Positions 1 to 6,376 are shown, counted from the first letter of the stretch. The stretch: DNA of 7,394 nt from Desulfobacterales bacterium (GCA_030149585.1 JASFBJ010000180.1:1-7394), one strand, 5' to 3'. The notes: generated by a model from the letters alone, not told the origin. Made by a program: numbers and translations.

Positions 1-228
1 ACCTGTTCGACGACAGATTGCAAGAATCCCGTCCACATCAAGATAAGCTGCCACAGGCGTGGCCCCAAACACTTCAAAGGCTTGGTCAGCCTCTCTAACA
101 GGAAGAGTTTGTGCATCTATTTCATGATAAATTACAACTGTTTGAATCCCCATTATTTTTGCTGTCTTAATAATTCGCACAGCAATTTCGCCTCTATTGG
201 CAATCAAAATTTTCTTAATTATCGCCAT
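1..228 (-). CDS. accC: Biotin carboxylase subunit, N-terminal part (cut by window edge)
   Basis: This is the start of an ATP-dependent biotin carboxylase, the enzyme that carboxylates biotin on its carrier protein in acetyl-CoA, propionyl-CoA or pyruvate carboxylases. Reading leftwards from an ATG at 226-228, 76 codons stay open to the window edge. They begin MAIIKKILIANRGEIAVRII, the hallmark N-terminus of the family (KxLIANRGEIAxRII, the Rossmann-like pre-ATP-grasp fold). The stretch DAQTLPVREADQAFEV then matches the usual D-A-x-x-x-x-V-x-x-A-D segment, and AAYLDVDGILAICRRTG matches the S-Y-L-x-x-x-x-I segment. A GAGG ribosome site lies 6-7 nt upstream of the ATG (forward strand about 234-238), and a promoter lies at 305-333. 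The ATP-grasp and C-terminal domains are outside the window. The N-terminus cannot tell AccC from PccA, PycA or a long fused carboxylase, so the symbol is provisional. Confidence 0.9.
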   Translation of the reverse strand, partial: MAIIKKILIANRGEIAVRIIKTAKIMGIQTVVIYHEIDAQTLPVREADQAFEVFGATPVAAYLDVDGILAICRRTG

Positions 229-304
229 TTATTACCTCAAAAATGGTGCAGGGTTTACGAATAGATATATTTATGAAAAAATAATTATTTTCTAATGAAT
301 GCTA

Positions 305-333
305 ATCATCCAATAAATTGTTTCTAATGTCAA
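305..333 (-). promoter_or_regulatory. Sigma-70-like promoter for the biotin carboxylase gene
   Basis: On the minus strand a perfect -35 box TTGACA (forward 328-333) is followed after exactly 17 nt by GATGAT (forward 305-310), which matches TATAAT at 4 of 6 positions. Transcription would start near 298 and leave a leader of about 70 nt before the ATG at 228. The leader is AT-rich and shows no riboswitch that I recognise. Confidence 0.6.
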
Positions 334-350
334 GTGATTCATAAAAATTC

Positions 351-368
351 CCATAAGAGACCTTATGG
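351..368. repeat. Perfect inverted repeat in the divergent intergenic region, possible operator
   Basis: CCATAAG at 351-357 and CTTATGG at 362-368 are perfect reverse complements around the 4-nt spacer AGAC. The repeat lies between the two diverging promoter candidates (305-333 minus, 405-433 plus). No gene ends here on either strand, so a terminator is unlikely. A dimeric repressor or activator site serving both directions is the simplest reading, but a 7-bp palindrome in AT-rich DNA could be chance. Confidence 0.35.
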
Positions 369-404
369 TAAAAAGCAAAGAAAAACCGGTTTTGAAATAA
401 CACG

Positions 405-433
405 TTTACACAGATTCAAATATTGCGTACACT
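405..433 (+). promoter_or_regulatory. Candidate promoter for the plus-strand gene cluster
   Basis: TTTACA at 405-410 (5 of 6 to TTGACA) is separated by 17 nt from TACACT at 428-433 (4 of 6 to TATAAT). It would drive the gene starting at 522 with a leader of about 80 nt. The match is moderate and the region is AT-rich. I found no sigma-54 type GG/GC pair that fits. Confidence 0.35.
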
Positions 434-521
434 AAATATGTCTATCATGTCTTGCTTAAAAATGCATGTCAGCAGGCCCTAACGGAAATATTCAGGGCTA
501 TTTTAAAGGAGATTAATTATT

Positions 522-1490
522 ATGATAGTTCTTGGATTACAGGGAAGTCCCAGAGGAAATGGTAATACAAATTTTCTTCTTTCAGCATTTTTAAAAGAGA
601 TTGAAAAATTTGGCGCTGAAACCAGGACTATTGAAGTTGCAAAATTAAAAATTTCACCGTGCATTGGATGCGGTATTTGTGAAAGCACAGGGTTTTGTTT
701 TTTTAATGATGCAATGAGCAAAGAATTTTATCCCATGCTGCGTGAAGCAGATATTATTATTGCAGCCACACCAATATTTTTTTATAATGCAACAGCTCAA
801 CTTAAAATTTTTATCGACCGAAGCCAGGCTTTATGGTCAAGAAAATATAGATTAAATCTTACTGATCCGGGCTTTAAAACAAGACGCGGATTTCTTCTTG
901 CTCTTGGGGCCACAAAAGGGGAAAATCTTTTTGAAGGTATTAGCTTGACAGCAAAATATTTTTTTGATGCTATTGCAGCCCATTACAGCGGAAACCTGAC
1001 ATACAGGAGAATTGAAAATAAAGGGGATATGGAAAAACATCCCACGGTATTAGATGATATAAAAAAAGAAGCGGACAGACTCCTGTCTTTTTTTACAGGC
1101 AGAAAAAAAATTCTTTTTGCCTGCACGGAAAATGCCTGTCGGAGTCAGATGGCAGCGGCTTTTGCCAGGTATATTGCAGGTGATAAGATAGACGCTGTAT
1201 CCGGAGGAAGCAAACCTGTTGCAAACCTAAACCCGATTATGGTGAAAGTTATGCAGGAAAAAGGATTGGACATGGAATATCTAAGTCCTAAATCAATTGA
1301 TGTGTCCATCAAAAAAGTGTCTCCTGATATAATTATAATAATGGGCTGCAAGCAGAACTGCCCGAATATTTTTGGTGCAAAAAAATATGAATGGGATATC
1401 CCTGACCCGGCTGGAAAATCCATTAATTATATGCGTAGTATAAGGGACATGATAAAAACGCGCGTGTTAAAACTGGTAAACGAATTATAA
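522..1490 (+). CDS. Fusion of iron-sulfur flavoprotein (FMN reductase) and LMW phosphatase/arsenate reductase
   Basis: Two redox-type domains are joined in one 322-residue protein. Residues 1-190 are a flavodoxin-fold NADPH-dependent FMN reductase: the phosphate-binding loop GSPRGNGNT lies at residues 8-16, and PCIGCGICESTGFC carries cysteines 47, 50, 53 and 59. That is the compact CX2CX2CX5C motif that binds a 4Fe-4S cluster in methanogen iron-sulfur flavoproteins (Isf). Residues about 195-322 are a low-molecular-weight tyrosine phosphatase/ArsC fold. The P-loop CTENACRS (Cys201, Arg207; C-X5-R) comes first, then MGCKQNCP (Cys276, Cys280), and DPAG at 295-298 with the family's general-acid Asp295. 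The three cysteines suggest thiol-dependent arsenate reduction more than plain phosphatase work. AAGGAG at 506-511 supports the ATG. It is probably cytoplasmic, with no signal peptide or membrane segment. No ars genes flank it, so the substrate is inferred only. The 31-nt gap to the next gene suggests cotranscription. Confidence 0.85.
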   Translation: MIVLGLQGSPRGNGNTNFLLSAFLKEIEKFGAETRTIEVAKLKISPCIGCGICESTGFCFFNDAMSKEFYPMLREADIIIAATPIFFYNATAQLKIFIDRSQALWSRKYRLNLTDPGFKTRRGFLLALGATKGENLFEGISLTAKYFFDAIAAHYSGNLTYRRIENKGDMEKHPTVLDDIKKEADRLLSFFTGRKKILFACTENACRSQMAAAFARYIAGDKIDAVSGGSKPVANLNPIMVKVMQEKGLDMEYLSPKSIDVSIKKVSPDIIIIMGCKQNCPNIFGAKKYEWDIPDPAGKSINYMRSIRDMIKTRVLKLVNEL

Positions 1491-1521
1491 AATTAAACCC
1501 AAACATACTGGAGGAAAAATT

Positions 1522-2517
1522 ATGTCTCAATGGTATATAAGTTATGGTAGTGATCCGATCGGCCCTTTTGACTTGTCCCAGGCGATTGCCCAGGCTCGCA
1601 AAGATCCTAGCGGGCATGCCTGGCGGGATGGCTTTGCTCAGTGGTTGCCGATCTCTCAAATTGATGAACTTAGTCCAACTGTTCCTGCCATGCCGGCTCC
1701 ATCATTTTCCAGGGGTGGGGCAGCTGATGAGATAGACTTTAAAATAATGGGTTCGGAAATGCAGTTTGTTGAAATAGAGCTGGACCCTGGTGAAAGCGCT
1801 GTGGCCGAGGCCGGAGCCATGATGTATAAAGACAAGTCTATACAAATGGAAACCATTTTCGGTGATGGCTCAAAGCAAACCAGAGGCGGTGGCGGGTTTA
1901 TGGATAAACTGCTGGGGGCCGGCAAAAGGCTGCTTACCGGTGAGAGCCTTTTTATGACGGTTTTCACTCATACAGGCCAGGGTAAAGGTCACGTGGCCTT
2001 TGGAGCGCCCTATCCTGGAAATATTATTCCGGTTGCCCTGGATCAGATTGGAGGTCGCCTGATTGCTCAAAAAGACAGTTTTTTATGTGCGGCCAAAGGC
2101 GTGTCCATCGGCATTCAAATGCAGCGTAAAATATTAACCGGTCTTTTTGGCGGCGAGGGCTTTGTCATGCAAAAACTGGAGGGGGATGGTCTGGTTTTTG
2201 TGCATGCCGGAGGAACCGTTGTCAACCGTACACTGGCCCCTGGAGAAATTCTGCAAGTAGATACCGGGTGTATTGTGGCTCTTGAAAAGAGTGTTCAGTT
2301 TGATATTGAACAGGCCGGCAATATTAAGACAGCTCTTTTTGGCGGTGAGGGTCTCTTTTTTGCTAATTTGCAGGGACCAGGCAAAATCTGGCTACAGTCT
2401 CTGCCTTTCTCACGTCTGGCTGGAAGGATGCTGCAGGCAGCTCCCAGAAAAGGCGGCAGTGTTGGCGAAGGCTCGCTTCTTGGATCTTTAGGCAACTTTT
2501 TGGACGGGGATAATTAA
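1522..2517 (+). CDS. GYF_2 domain plus AIM24 (TIGR00266) family protein
   Basis: Residues about 3-47 match the GYF_2 module: WYISYGSDPIGPFDLSQ followed by WRDGFAQWLP, the usual W-x-x-G-x-x-x-W ending. A Pro/Ala-rich linker (52-62) leads to an AIM24/TIGR00266 domain at about 70-303. It opens with FKIMGSEMQFVEIELDPGE and EAGAMMYKD, which are typical of the family. The domain contains an internal duplication: LFGGEGFVMQKLEGDG (208-223) is echoed by LFGGEGLFFANLQGPG (272-287), consistent with its beta-rich repeated fold. The tail is Gly/Ser-rich. Bacterial members have no settled biochemical role; yeast Aim24 is a mitochondrial inner-membrane organising protein. GYF_2 modules are thought to bind peptides or other proteins. 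There is no signal peptide or clear membrane helix. GGAGG at 1510-1514, 7 nt before the ATG, fixes the start. It lies 31 nt after the flavoprotein fusion and 32 nt before the next gene. Confidence 0.9.
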   Translation: MSQWYISYGSDPIGPFDLSQAIAQARKDPSGHAWRDGFAQWLPISQIDELSPTVPAMPAPSFSRGGAADEIDFKIMGSEMQFVEIELDPGESAVAEAGAMMYKDKSIQMETIFGDGSKQTRGGGGFMDKLLGAGKRLLTGESLFMTVFTHTGQGKGHVAFGAPYPGNIIPVALDQIGGRLIAQKDSFLCAAKGVSIGIQMQRKILTGLFGGEGFVMQKLEGDGLVFVHAGGTVVNRTLAPGEILQVDTGCIVALEKSVQFDIEQAGNIKTALFGGEGLFFANLQGPGKIWLQSLPFSRLAGRMLQAAPRKGGSVGEGSLLGSLGNFLDGDN

Positions 2518-2549
2518 CAGGCAAACTGAAAAAATCAAAATAAGTTTTT

Positions 2550-3374
2550 ATGAAAGTTACTGACAAAATAAGCTGGTTGACAGATCTGATTGAGTCTATT
2601 TTGTGGGAGGGTTTTGTGCTTTTGCCTGAAACTCTTCATTTTATTGAATCCACTTTTGACTGCACCTCAATTAAAACCCTGGCCGCAAAGCTTGACAACA
2701 GGTTTGACAGTGACCACCACACCCTGGCGGAGCTTATTTATTTCCCGGATGAGGCAATGCAGCTAAAATTTGAAGATATTTTAGAGCAGGGCGCTTATGT
2801 GACATCTGATGAACTTCAGGTCGCCCATTTGCTGGTTGCTGACAGACCTGAAACAAGGATTTTTTGGCCTGCCAAAGTAGAACCTTTAAATCAATTACTA
2901 CCAGTTGCGGCAGCAAAACCGTTTCTTTCCAGACTGCATATTACCCGAAAGATTGATCCCAAACTGCTTGACACAATTCAAACCTGTGTCAGTCAGGATA
3001 ATAGACCGGCAGTAAAAGTGAAACTGCGCAACTATAATATAGTACAAACTCCGGCCAGGATATCTTTTTTAAATGCGGTTTTAACTGAAATTGAAACAGC
3101 CCATATGCCCCCTTTTGAAAGTCTGTCCTTTGTTTTAAATTTGCTGCCTGAAATTGAAACCAAAAGCGATATTTATCATATCCTTTCCCAAAAAAAAATA
3201 CGGGCAATCCGGAATTTGCAGCTGGCGCGTAACTATCAGGCTTGTTTAAAAAAAGGTAATATAGAAACTTTGCTGCTCCAGGGCATTCGGTCACCATTTG
3301 TAAATCAGTCACAATTGATGAAAGAGATTATTTTAATTGATGAGATTTGTCTGGCTCTGTTTGGGAAAATATAG
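2550..3374 (+). CDS. Unrecognised 274-residue cytoplasmic protein
   Basis: I do not recognise this family. The frame is open for 274 codons in line with its neighbours, and its codon use resembles theirs, so it is very likely a real gene. The protein is soluble-looking and rich in Leu, Ile, Glu and Lys, with predicted-helical stretches at about 4-33, 170-200 and 205-245. There is no signal peptide, no long hydrophobic segment, and no obvious nucleotide-binding or metal motif. His56-His57 and His93 are isolated. The ribosome site is poor: the 30 nt before the ATG hold only A-rich sequence, which suggests weak or coupled translation. It starts 32 nt after the AIM24 gene and ends 34 nt before the preferred kdsD start, so it is probably in the same transcript. 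No function can be given. Confidence 0.75.
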   Translation: MKVTDKISWLTDLIESILWEGFVLLPETLHFIESTFDCTSIKTLAAKLDNRFDSDHHTLAELIYFPDEAMQLKFEDILEQGAYVTSDELQVAHLLVADRPETRIFWPAKVEPLNQLLPVAAAKPFLSRLHITRKIDPKLLDTIQTCVSQDNRPAVKVKLRNYNIVQTPARISFLNAVLTEIETAHMPPFESLSFVLNLLPEIETKSDIYHILSQKKIRAIRNLQLARNYQACLKKGNIETLLLQGIRSPFVNQSQLMKEIILIDEICLALFGKI

Positions 3375-3408
3375 GTCTTCAAACCTTTTTATATTTGGAA
3401 TTAGTTTA

Positions 3409-4386
3409 ATGATAATTGAAAAAGCAGTTGAAGTTTTGAAAATTGAAGCCCAGGGAATTTTGGATCTTGTGGATCGGCTTGATGATAATTTTACCAGGAT
3501 GGTAGAGTTAATCTTAAACTCCGGAGGCCGGGTTATTATAGGCGGGATTGGTAAATCCGGAATTATCGGCCGAAAAATTGTAGCTACTTTAAACAGTACC
3601 GGCACTCGATCTTTTTTTTTGCATCCTGTTGAAGCAATGCATGGAGATCTGGGCATAGTTAGTGCTGATGATATTTTTTTGGCACTGTCTCATAGTGGAG
3701 AAACCGATGAGCTGAATATTTTGCTGGCCAGCATTCGTAAAATAGGCTGTCCGATTATTGCCTTTACCGGAAGCAAGGCATCCACGCTGGCTCAAAACAG
3801 TGATCTTATAATCGATGTGGGCATAAAGCAGGAAGCCTGCCCCATGGGCCTGGCGCCGACTACCAGCACTACGGCCCTTTTAGCAATGGGAGACGCCCTG
3901 GCAGTAGTACTTGTTAATAAAAAACATTTTAAGGTCAGTGATTTCAAGAAGATTCATCCCGGCGGAGCGCTGGGACAACGACTTATTGCCAAAATAAGTG
4001 ATATTATGCTGACCGGCAATAATTTACCTAAAATATTTATTGAGGCTTCTATTAAAGAAGCAATTGAAGTGATGGATCAAAAAAAGCTTGGAACTGTTTT
4101 AATTATCAATCAGGATAATGTTCTGGCTGGAATTTTTACAGATGGGGATCTCAGGCGTATTATAGCAAGGGGAAAAAATATTTACGCACTTGATTTAAAA
4201 TCTGTAATGATAAAAAACCCAAAACATCTCTCCAGGGCGGACGCGGTTTATGATGCACTATACCTTATGGAAAAAAGTCAGATTACGGTATTACCTATTA
4301 CCACTGCTGATCATAAGCTGGAAGGGATTTTGCATCTCCATGATATTCTCGGCAAAGGAGATTTTAAATTTAATGGAAATATCTGA
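3409..4386 (+). CDS. kdsD: D-arabinose 5-phosphate isomerase (KpsF/GutQ family)
   Basis: KdsD converts ribulose 5-phosphate to arabinose 5-phosphate, the first step in making Kdo for lipopolysaccharide. The 325-residue product matches E. coli KdsD (328) nearly end to end: an SIS domain at about 30-190 and two CBS domains at about 195-255 and 262-322. Catalytic residues recalled for E. coli (Lys59, Glu85, Glu111, His193) align here with a constant offset of ten: Lys49 in GIGKSG, Glu75 in HPVEAMHGD, Glu101 in HSGETDE and His183 in IHPGGALG. CPMGLAPTTSTT (144-155) and FTDGDLRR (243-250) are also family signatures. The frame opens earlier, at 3337, but that would overlap the previous gene by 38 nt and add 24 residues absent from the family. 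The ATG at 3409, with GGAA at 3397-3400, fits better. KdsA, KdsB and KdsC are not in the window. Confidence 0.93.
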   Translation: MIIEKAVEVLKIEAQGILDLVDRLDDNFTRMVELILNSGGRVIIGGIGKSGIIGRKIVATLNSTGTRSFFLHPVEAMHGDLGIVSADDIFLALSHSGETDELNILLASIRKIGCPIIAFTGSKASTLAQNSDLIIDVGIKQEACPMGLAPTTSTTALLAMGDALAVVLVNKKHFKVSDFKKIHPGGALGQRLIAKISDIMLTGNNLPKIFIEASIKEAIEVMDQKKLGTVLIINQDNVLAGIFTDGDLRRIIARGKNIYALDLKSVMIKNPKHLSRADAVYDALYLMEKSQITVLPITTADHKLEGILHLHDILGKGDFKFNGNI

Positions 4387-4418
4387 TTTTTGCCTTTGAA
4401 TAAGATAAATTATTCCTC

Positions 4419-4448
4419 TTTCACTGTTGTGGGTTTCACTGTTGCGGG
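4419..4448 (+). repeat. Two tandem copies of a 15-bp unit upstream of pfk
   Basis: TTTCACTGTTGTGGG at 4419-4433 is followed directly by TTTCACTGTTGCGGG at 4434-4448, with one mismatch. It lies in the 175-nt gap between kdsD and the phosphofructokinase gene, about 115 nt before the latter's ATG. It could be a pair of activator half-sites or a slippage duplication. No convincing promoter is visible in the gap. Confidence 0.6.
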
Positions 4449-4459
4449 TGTTTATTTTG

Positions 4460-4484
4460 CCTGGCTCCCATGCTCCAGCCCAGG
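4460..4484. repeat. Degenerate hairpin with a dispersed-repeat core, copy 1
   Basis: CCTGG (4460-4464) and CCAGG (4480-4484) form a short inverted pair. Between them, 4466-4479 is the exact reverse complement of GCTGGAGCATGGGA at 6362-6375. Fourteen identical bases in two intergenic regions suggests a small dispersed palindromic element. Similar TTCCCACGCTGGAGCGTGGGAA-like units are familiar to me from intergenic DNA of environmental bacteria, from memory only. This copy has lost the outer symmetry seen at 6355-6376. Confidence 0.4.
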
Positions 4485-4561
4485 ACCGAGAAAGCAAGAC
4501 CGTGAAAATTTGAAACCCGGAAAAACATGAATAGGCGCAACCTGACCATAAGGAGATCAAC

Positions 4562-5899
4562 ATGGAAAACTGTCTGTTTGATACTATGATCCAGCAACTT
4601 GGGGAAGCAAAAATCGTTTCTCCAATTTTAAAATTTAATAATGGGGCAGGCAAGAATGCTTTTATTTCAGATAATGACAAAATCCTGTTTGATATTCGTT
4701 CGGAAAAAATATTTAGTGCCATAAAAGCCGGACAGGAAATGGCTTATTTTGAACTTTCCGGCCCTCGCGAAAAAATATATTTTGATCCAAGCAAGGTGAG
4801 ATGCGCCATTGTGACCTGCGGCGGACTTTGTCCCGGCCTGAATGATATTATTCGGTCCATTTTTATGGAGCTGTACTTTCATTACGAAGTCCGGAATATC
4901 TACGGCATTCGTTACGGACTTCAGGGTTTTATTCCTGAATATGGTCATGATGTCATAAATTTGACACCTCGAACCGTAGTAAATATTCTTGATAGAGGTG
5001 GCTCTATTTTAGGATCCTCACGGGGAGATCAGGATATTGAAAGCATAGTGGACAGCCTGGAACGGATGAATATAGGTATTCTTTTTATGATAGGGGGTGA
5101 CGGCACTCTAATGGCTGCTTCAAAAATAGCTAAGGCCATTACAGACCGTTCTTTAAAAATCAGTGTAGTCGGGATACCAAAAACTATTGATAACGATATC
5201 TACCTGGTGTCTCGTTCTTTTGGTTTTGATACTGCAGTAGATGTGGCCACCAGTGCCATAAAAGGCGCTCATAATGAGGCGGAGGGATATCCCAACGGAG
5301 TTGGTCTGATCAAACTCATGGGGCGTCATTCCGGATTCATCGCGGCTACAGCTGCTTTAGCACAGCAGGATGTAAATTTTGTCCTTATTCCTGAGGTTGA
5401 TTTTGATTTAAAAGGCCCTAATGGGCTGCTAAACGCTCTGGAAATACGTCTTAAAGCGCGTGGGCACGCAGTCATTGTCGTAGCAGAAGGCGCTGGACAG
5501 AAATTTTTTGAAAATATTGCCTCGGAGCATGATGAATCAGGCAACCTCAGACTTAAAGATATCGGTATTTTTTTAAAGCAGGAGATAACGAAATATTTTA
5601 ACAATAAAAATACTGAAATAACGGTTAAATATATTGACCCAAGCTATATGATTCGCAGTCTGCCTTCTAACGCCAATGATAGTGTTTTCTGCGGTTTTTT
5701 AGGACGCGATGCAGTTCATGCTGGAATGGCCGGTAAAACCAAATTAATAGTCGGACACTGGAATAATCACTTTGTACATGTGCCAATGGAACTGTCTATT
5801 GGTAAACGAAAACAGATTTCGCCATATGGCAAACTTTGGATGACAGTGCTTGGAGCAACAGGGCAGGCATGTCTAAAAAATAAGCAGGAAAAATTTTGA
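4562..5899 (+). CDS. pfkA: 6-phosphofructokinase, atypical G/K (TP0108/trypanosome-like) type
   Basis: This enzyme phosphorylates fructose 6-phosphate to fructose 1,6-bisphosphate in glycolysis. The 445-residue protein has an N-terminal extension of about 78 residues before the core (CAIVTCGGLCPGLNDIIR, 81-98). The signatures are GGDGT at 178-182, PKTIDND at 206-212 with catalytic Asp210, MGRHSG at 253-258 and SYMIRS at 361-366. Gly181 is the residue type found in ATP users, where pyrophosphate enzymes have Asp. Lys207 is the residue typical of pyrophosphate enzymes, where E. coli PfkA has Gly. This Gly/Lys combination marks the group that includes trypanosome and 48-kDa Entamoeba enzymes, which use ATP. 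ATP use is therefore likely but not certain. AAGGAG at 4550-4555, 6 nt before the ATG, fixes the start. The gene overlaps the next one by 4 nt. Confidence 0.93.
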   Translation: MENCLFDTMIQQLGEAKIVSPILKFNNGAGKNAFISDNDKILFDIRSEKIFSAIKAGQEMAYFELSGPREKIYFDPSKVRCAIVTCGGLCPGLNDIIRSIFMELYFHYEVRNIYGIRYGLQGFIPEYGHDVINLTPRTVVNILDRGGSILGSSRGDQDIESIVDSLERMNIGILFMIGGDGTLMAASKIAKAITDRSLKISVVGIPKTIDNDIYLVSRSFGFDTAVDVATSAIKGAHNEAEGYPNGVGLIKLMGRHSGFIAATAALAQQDVNFVLIPEVDFDLKGPNGLLNALEIRLKARGHAVIVVAEGAGQKFFENIASEHDESGNLRLKDIGIFLKQEITKYFNNKNTEITVKYIDPSYMIRSLPSNANDSVFCGFLGRDAVHAGMAGKTKLIVGHWNNHFVHVPMELSIGKRKQISPYGKLWMTVLGATGQACLKNKQEKF

Positions 5900-6312
5900 T
5901 TTTTTATGACGGCATATACCGCTTACGCCATAAACGCAGTTCAAAGGCCTCCTTAATTAATCAGGATGCCTTTGCATGGCGTATTCGTTTGATTGATTTC
6001 ACCTTAAGTCAGACAGAAATAGTTCACCTCAAACCAATTGCCGTTATCGCCAAACAGATAGGCAGGGGTGTTTTTAAATCAAGCTGCGCTGAAAGTCTGG
6101 GAAGGCAAATTTGCAGGGATTTTTCCCTTCAGGTTGATCATATCCTGTGGGTTGAAATTTTCCAGGACAAATCCGATCAGTTTTATGTGGCAACGTTTAC
6201 CCCTAAGCGTGGAACTGATTATCATATCTCATTTCGTCCTATCCATCAAAATGAACTAAAAGCGATCAGCCGATTTGCTTCAGATGGCTTAGAGTTTAGC
6301 GATAAAATATGA
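5896..6312 (+). CDS. Unrecognised 138-residue protein, translationally coupled to phosphofructokinase
   Basis: I do not recognise this family. The start is a TTG at 5896-5898 that overlaps the pfk TGA stop (TTGA, 4-nt overlap). AGGAA at 5886-5890 sits 5 nt upstream, inside the end of pfk, so the two proteins are probably made from one message by coupled translation. The product is basic at its N-terminus (RLRHKRSSK, 9-17), then alternates predicted strand-like stretches, notably HILWVEIFQ (82-90) and DQFYVATFTP (94-103). Two cysteines (64, 73) are too few for a cluster. There is no signal peptide or membrane helix. The nearest downstream ATG in frame is absent from the N-terminal half, which supports the TTG. 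Coupling to pfk hints at a role with sugar metabolism, but this is inference only. Confidence 0.65.
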   Translation: MIFYDGIYRLRHKRSSKASLINQDAFAWRIRLIDFTLSQTEIVHLKPIAVIAKQIGRGVFKSSCAESLGRQICRDFSLQVDHILWVEIFQDKSDQFYVATFTPKRGTDYHISFRPIHQNELKAISRFASDGLEFSDKI

Positions 6313-6354
6313 AAGTTTAAGAAAAAATGAAGATTGATACCAATATTGTATGCA

Positions 6355-6376
6355 TTCCCACGCTGGAGCATGGGAA
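6355..6376. repeat. Near-perfect 22-bp palindromic repeat, copy 2
   Basis: The arms TTCCCA (6355-6360) and TGGGAA (6371-6376) enclose a C/A mismatch and then GCT-GG-AGC, so 18 of 20 arm bases pair around a 2-nt loop. Its 14-base core (6362-6375) recurs inverted at 4466-4479. There is no T-run on either side, so it is not a simple terminator. It looks like a short intergenic palindromic element. Confidence 0.55.

Noticed and set aside
82..264. Plus-strand open frame of 60 codons at the left end
   Set aside because: It lies antisense to the clear biotin carboxylase N-terminus, has no ribosome site, and its Asn/Cys/Ser-rich translation is a typical shadow of an AT-rich gene.
351..368. Terminator reading of the inverted repeat
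   Set aside because: No gene ends upstream on either strand and there is no adjoining T-run in the right place.
441..456. Possible sigma-54 promoter (TTGCT at 452-456)
   Set aside because: The -24 element expected about 10 nt upstream is absent; the bases there are TCTATC instead of TGGCAC.
4387..4561. Promoter for the phosphofructokinase gene
   Set aside because: TTGCCT (4390) and TTGAAA (4510) have no -10-like hexamer at 16-18 nt, so no promoter was called.
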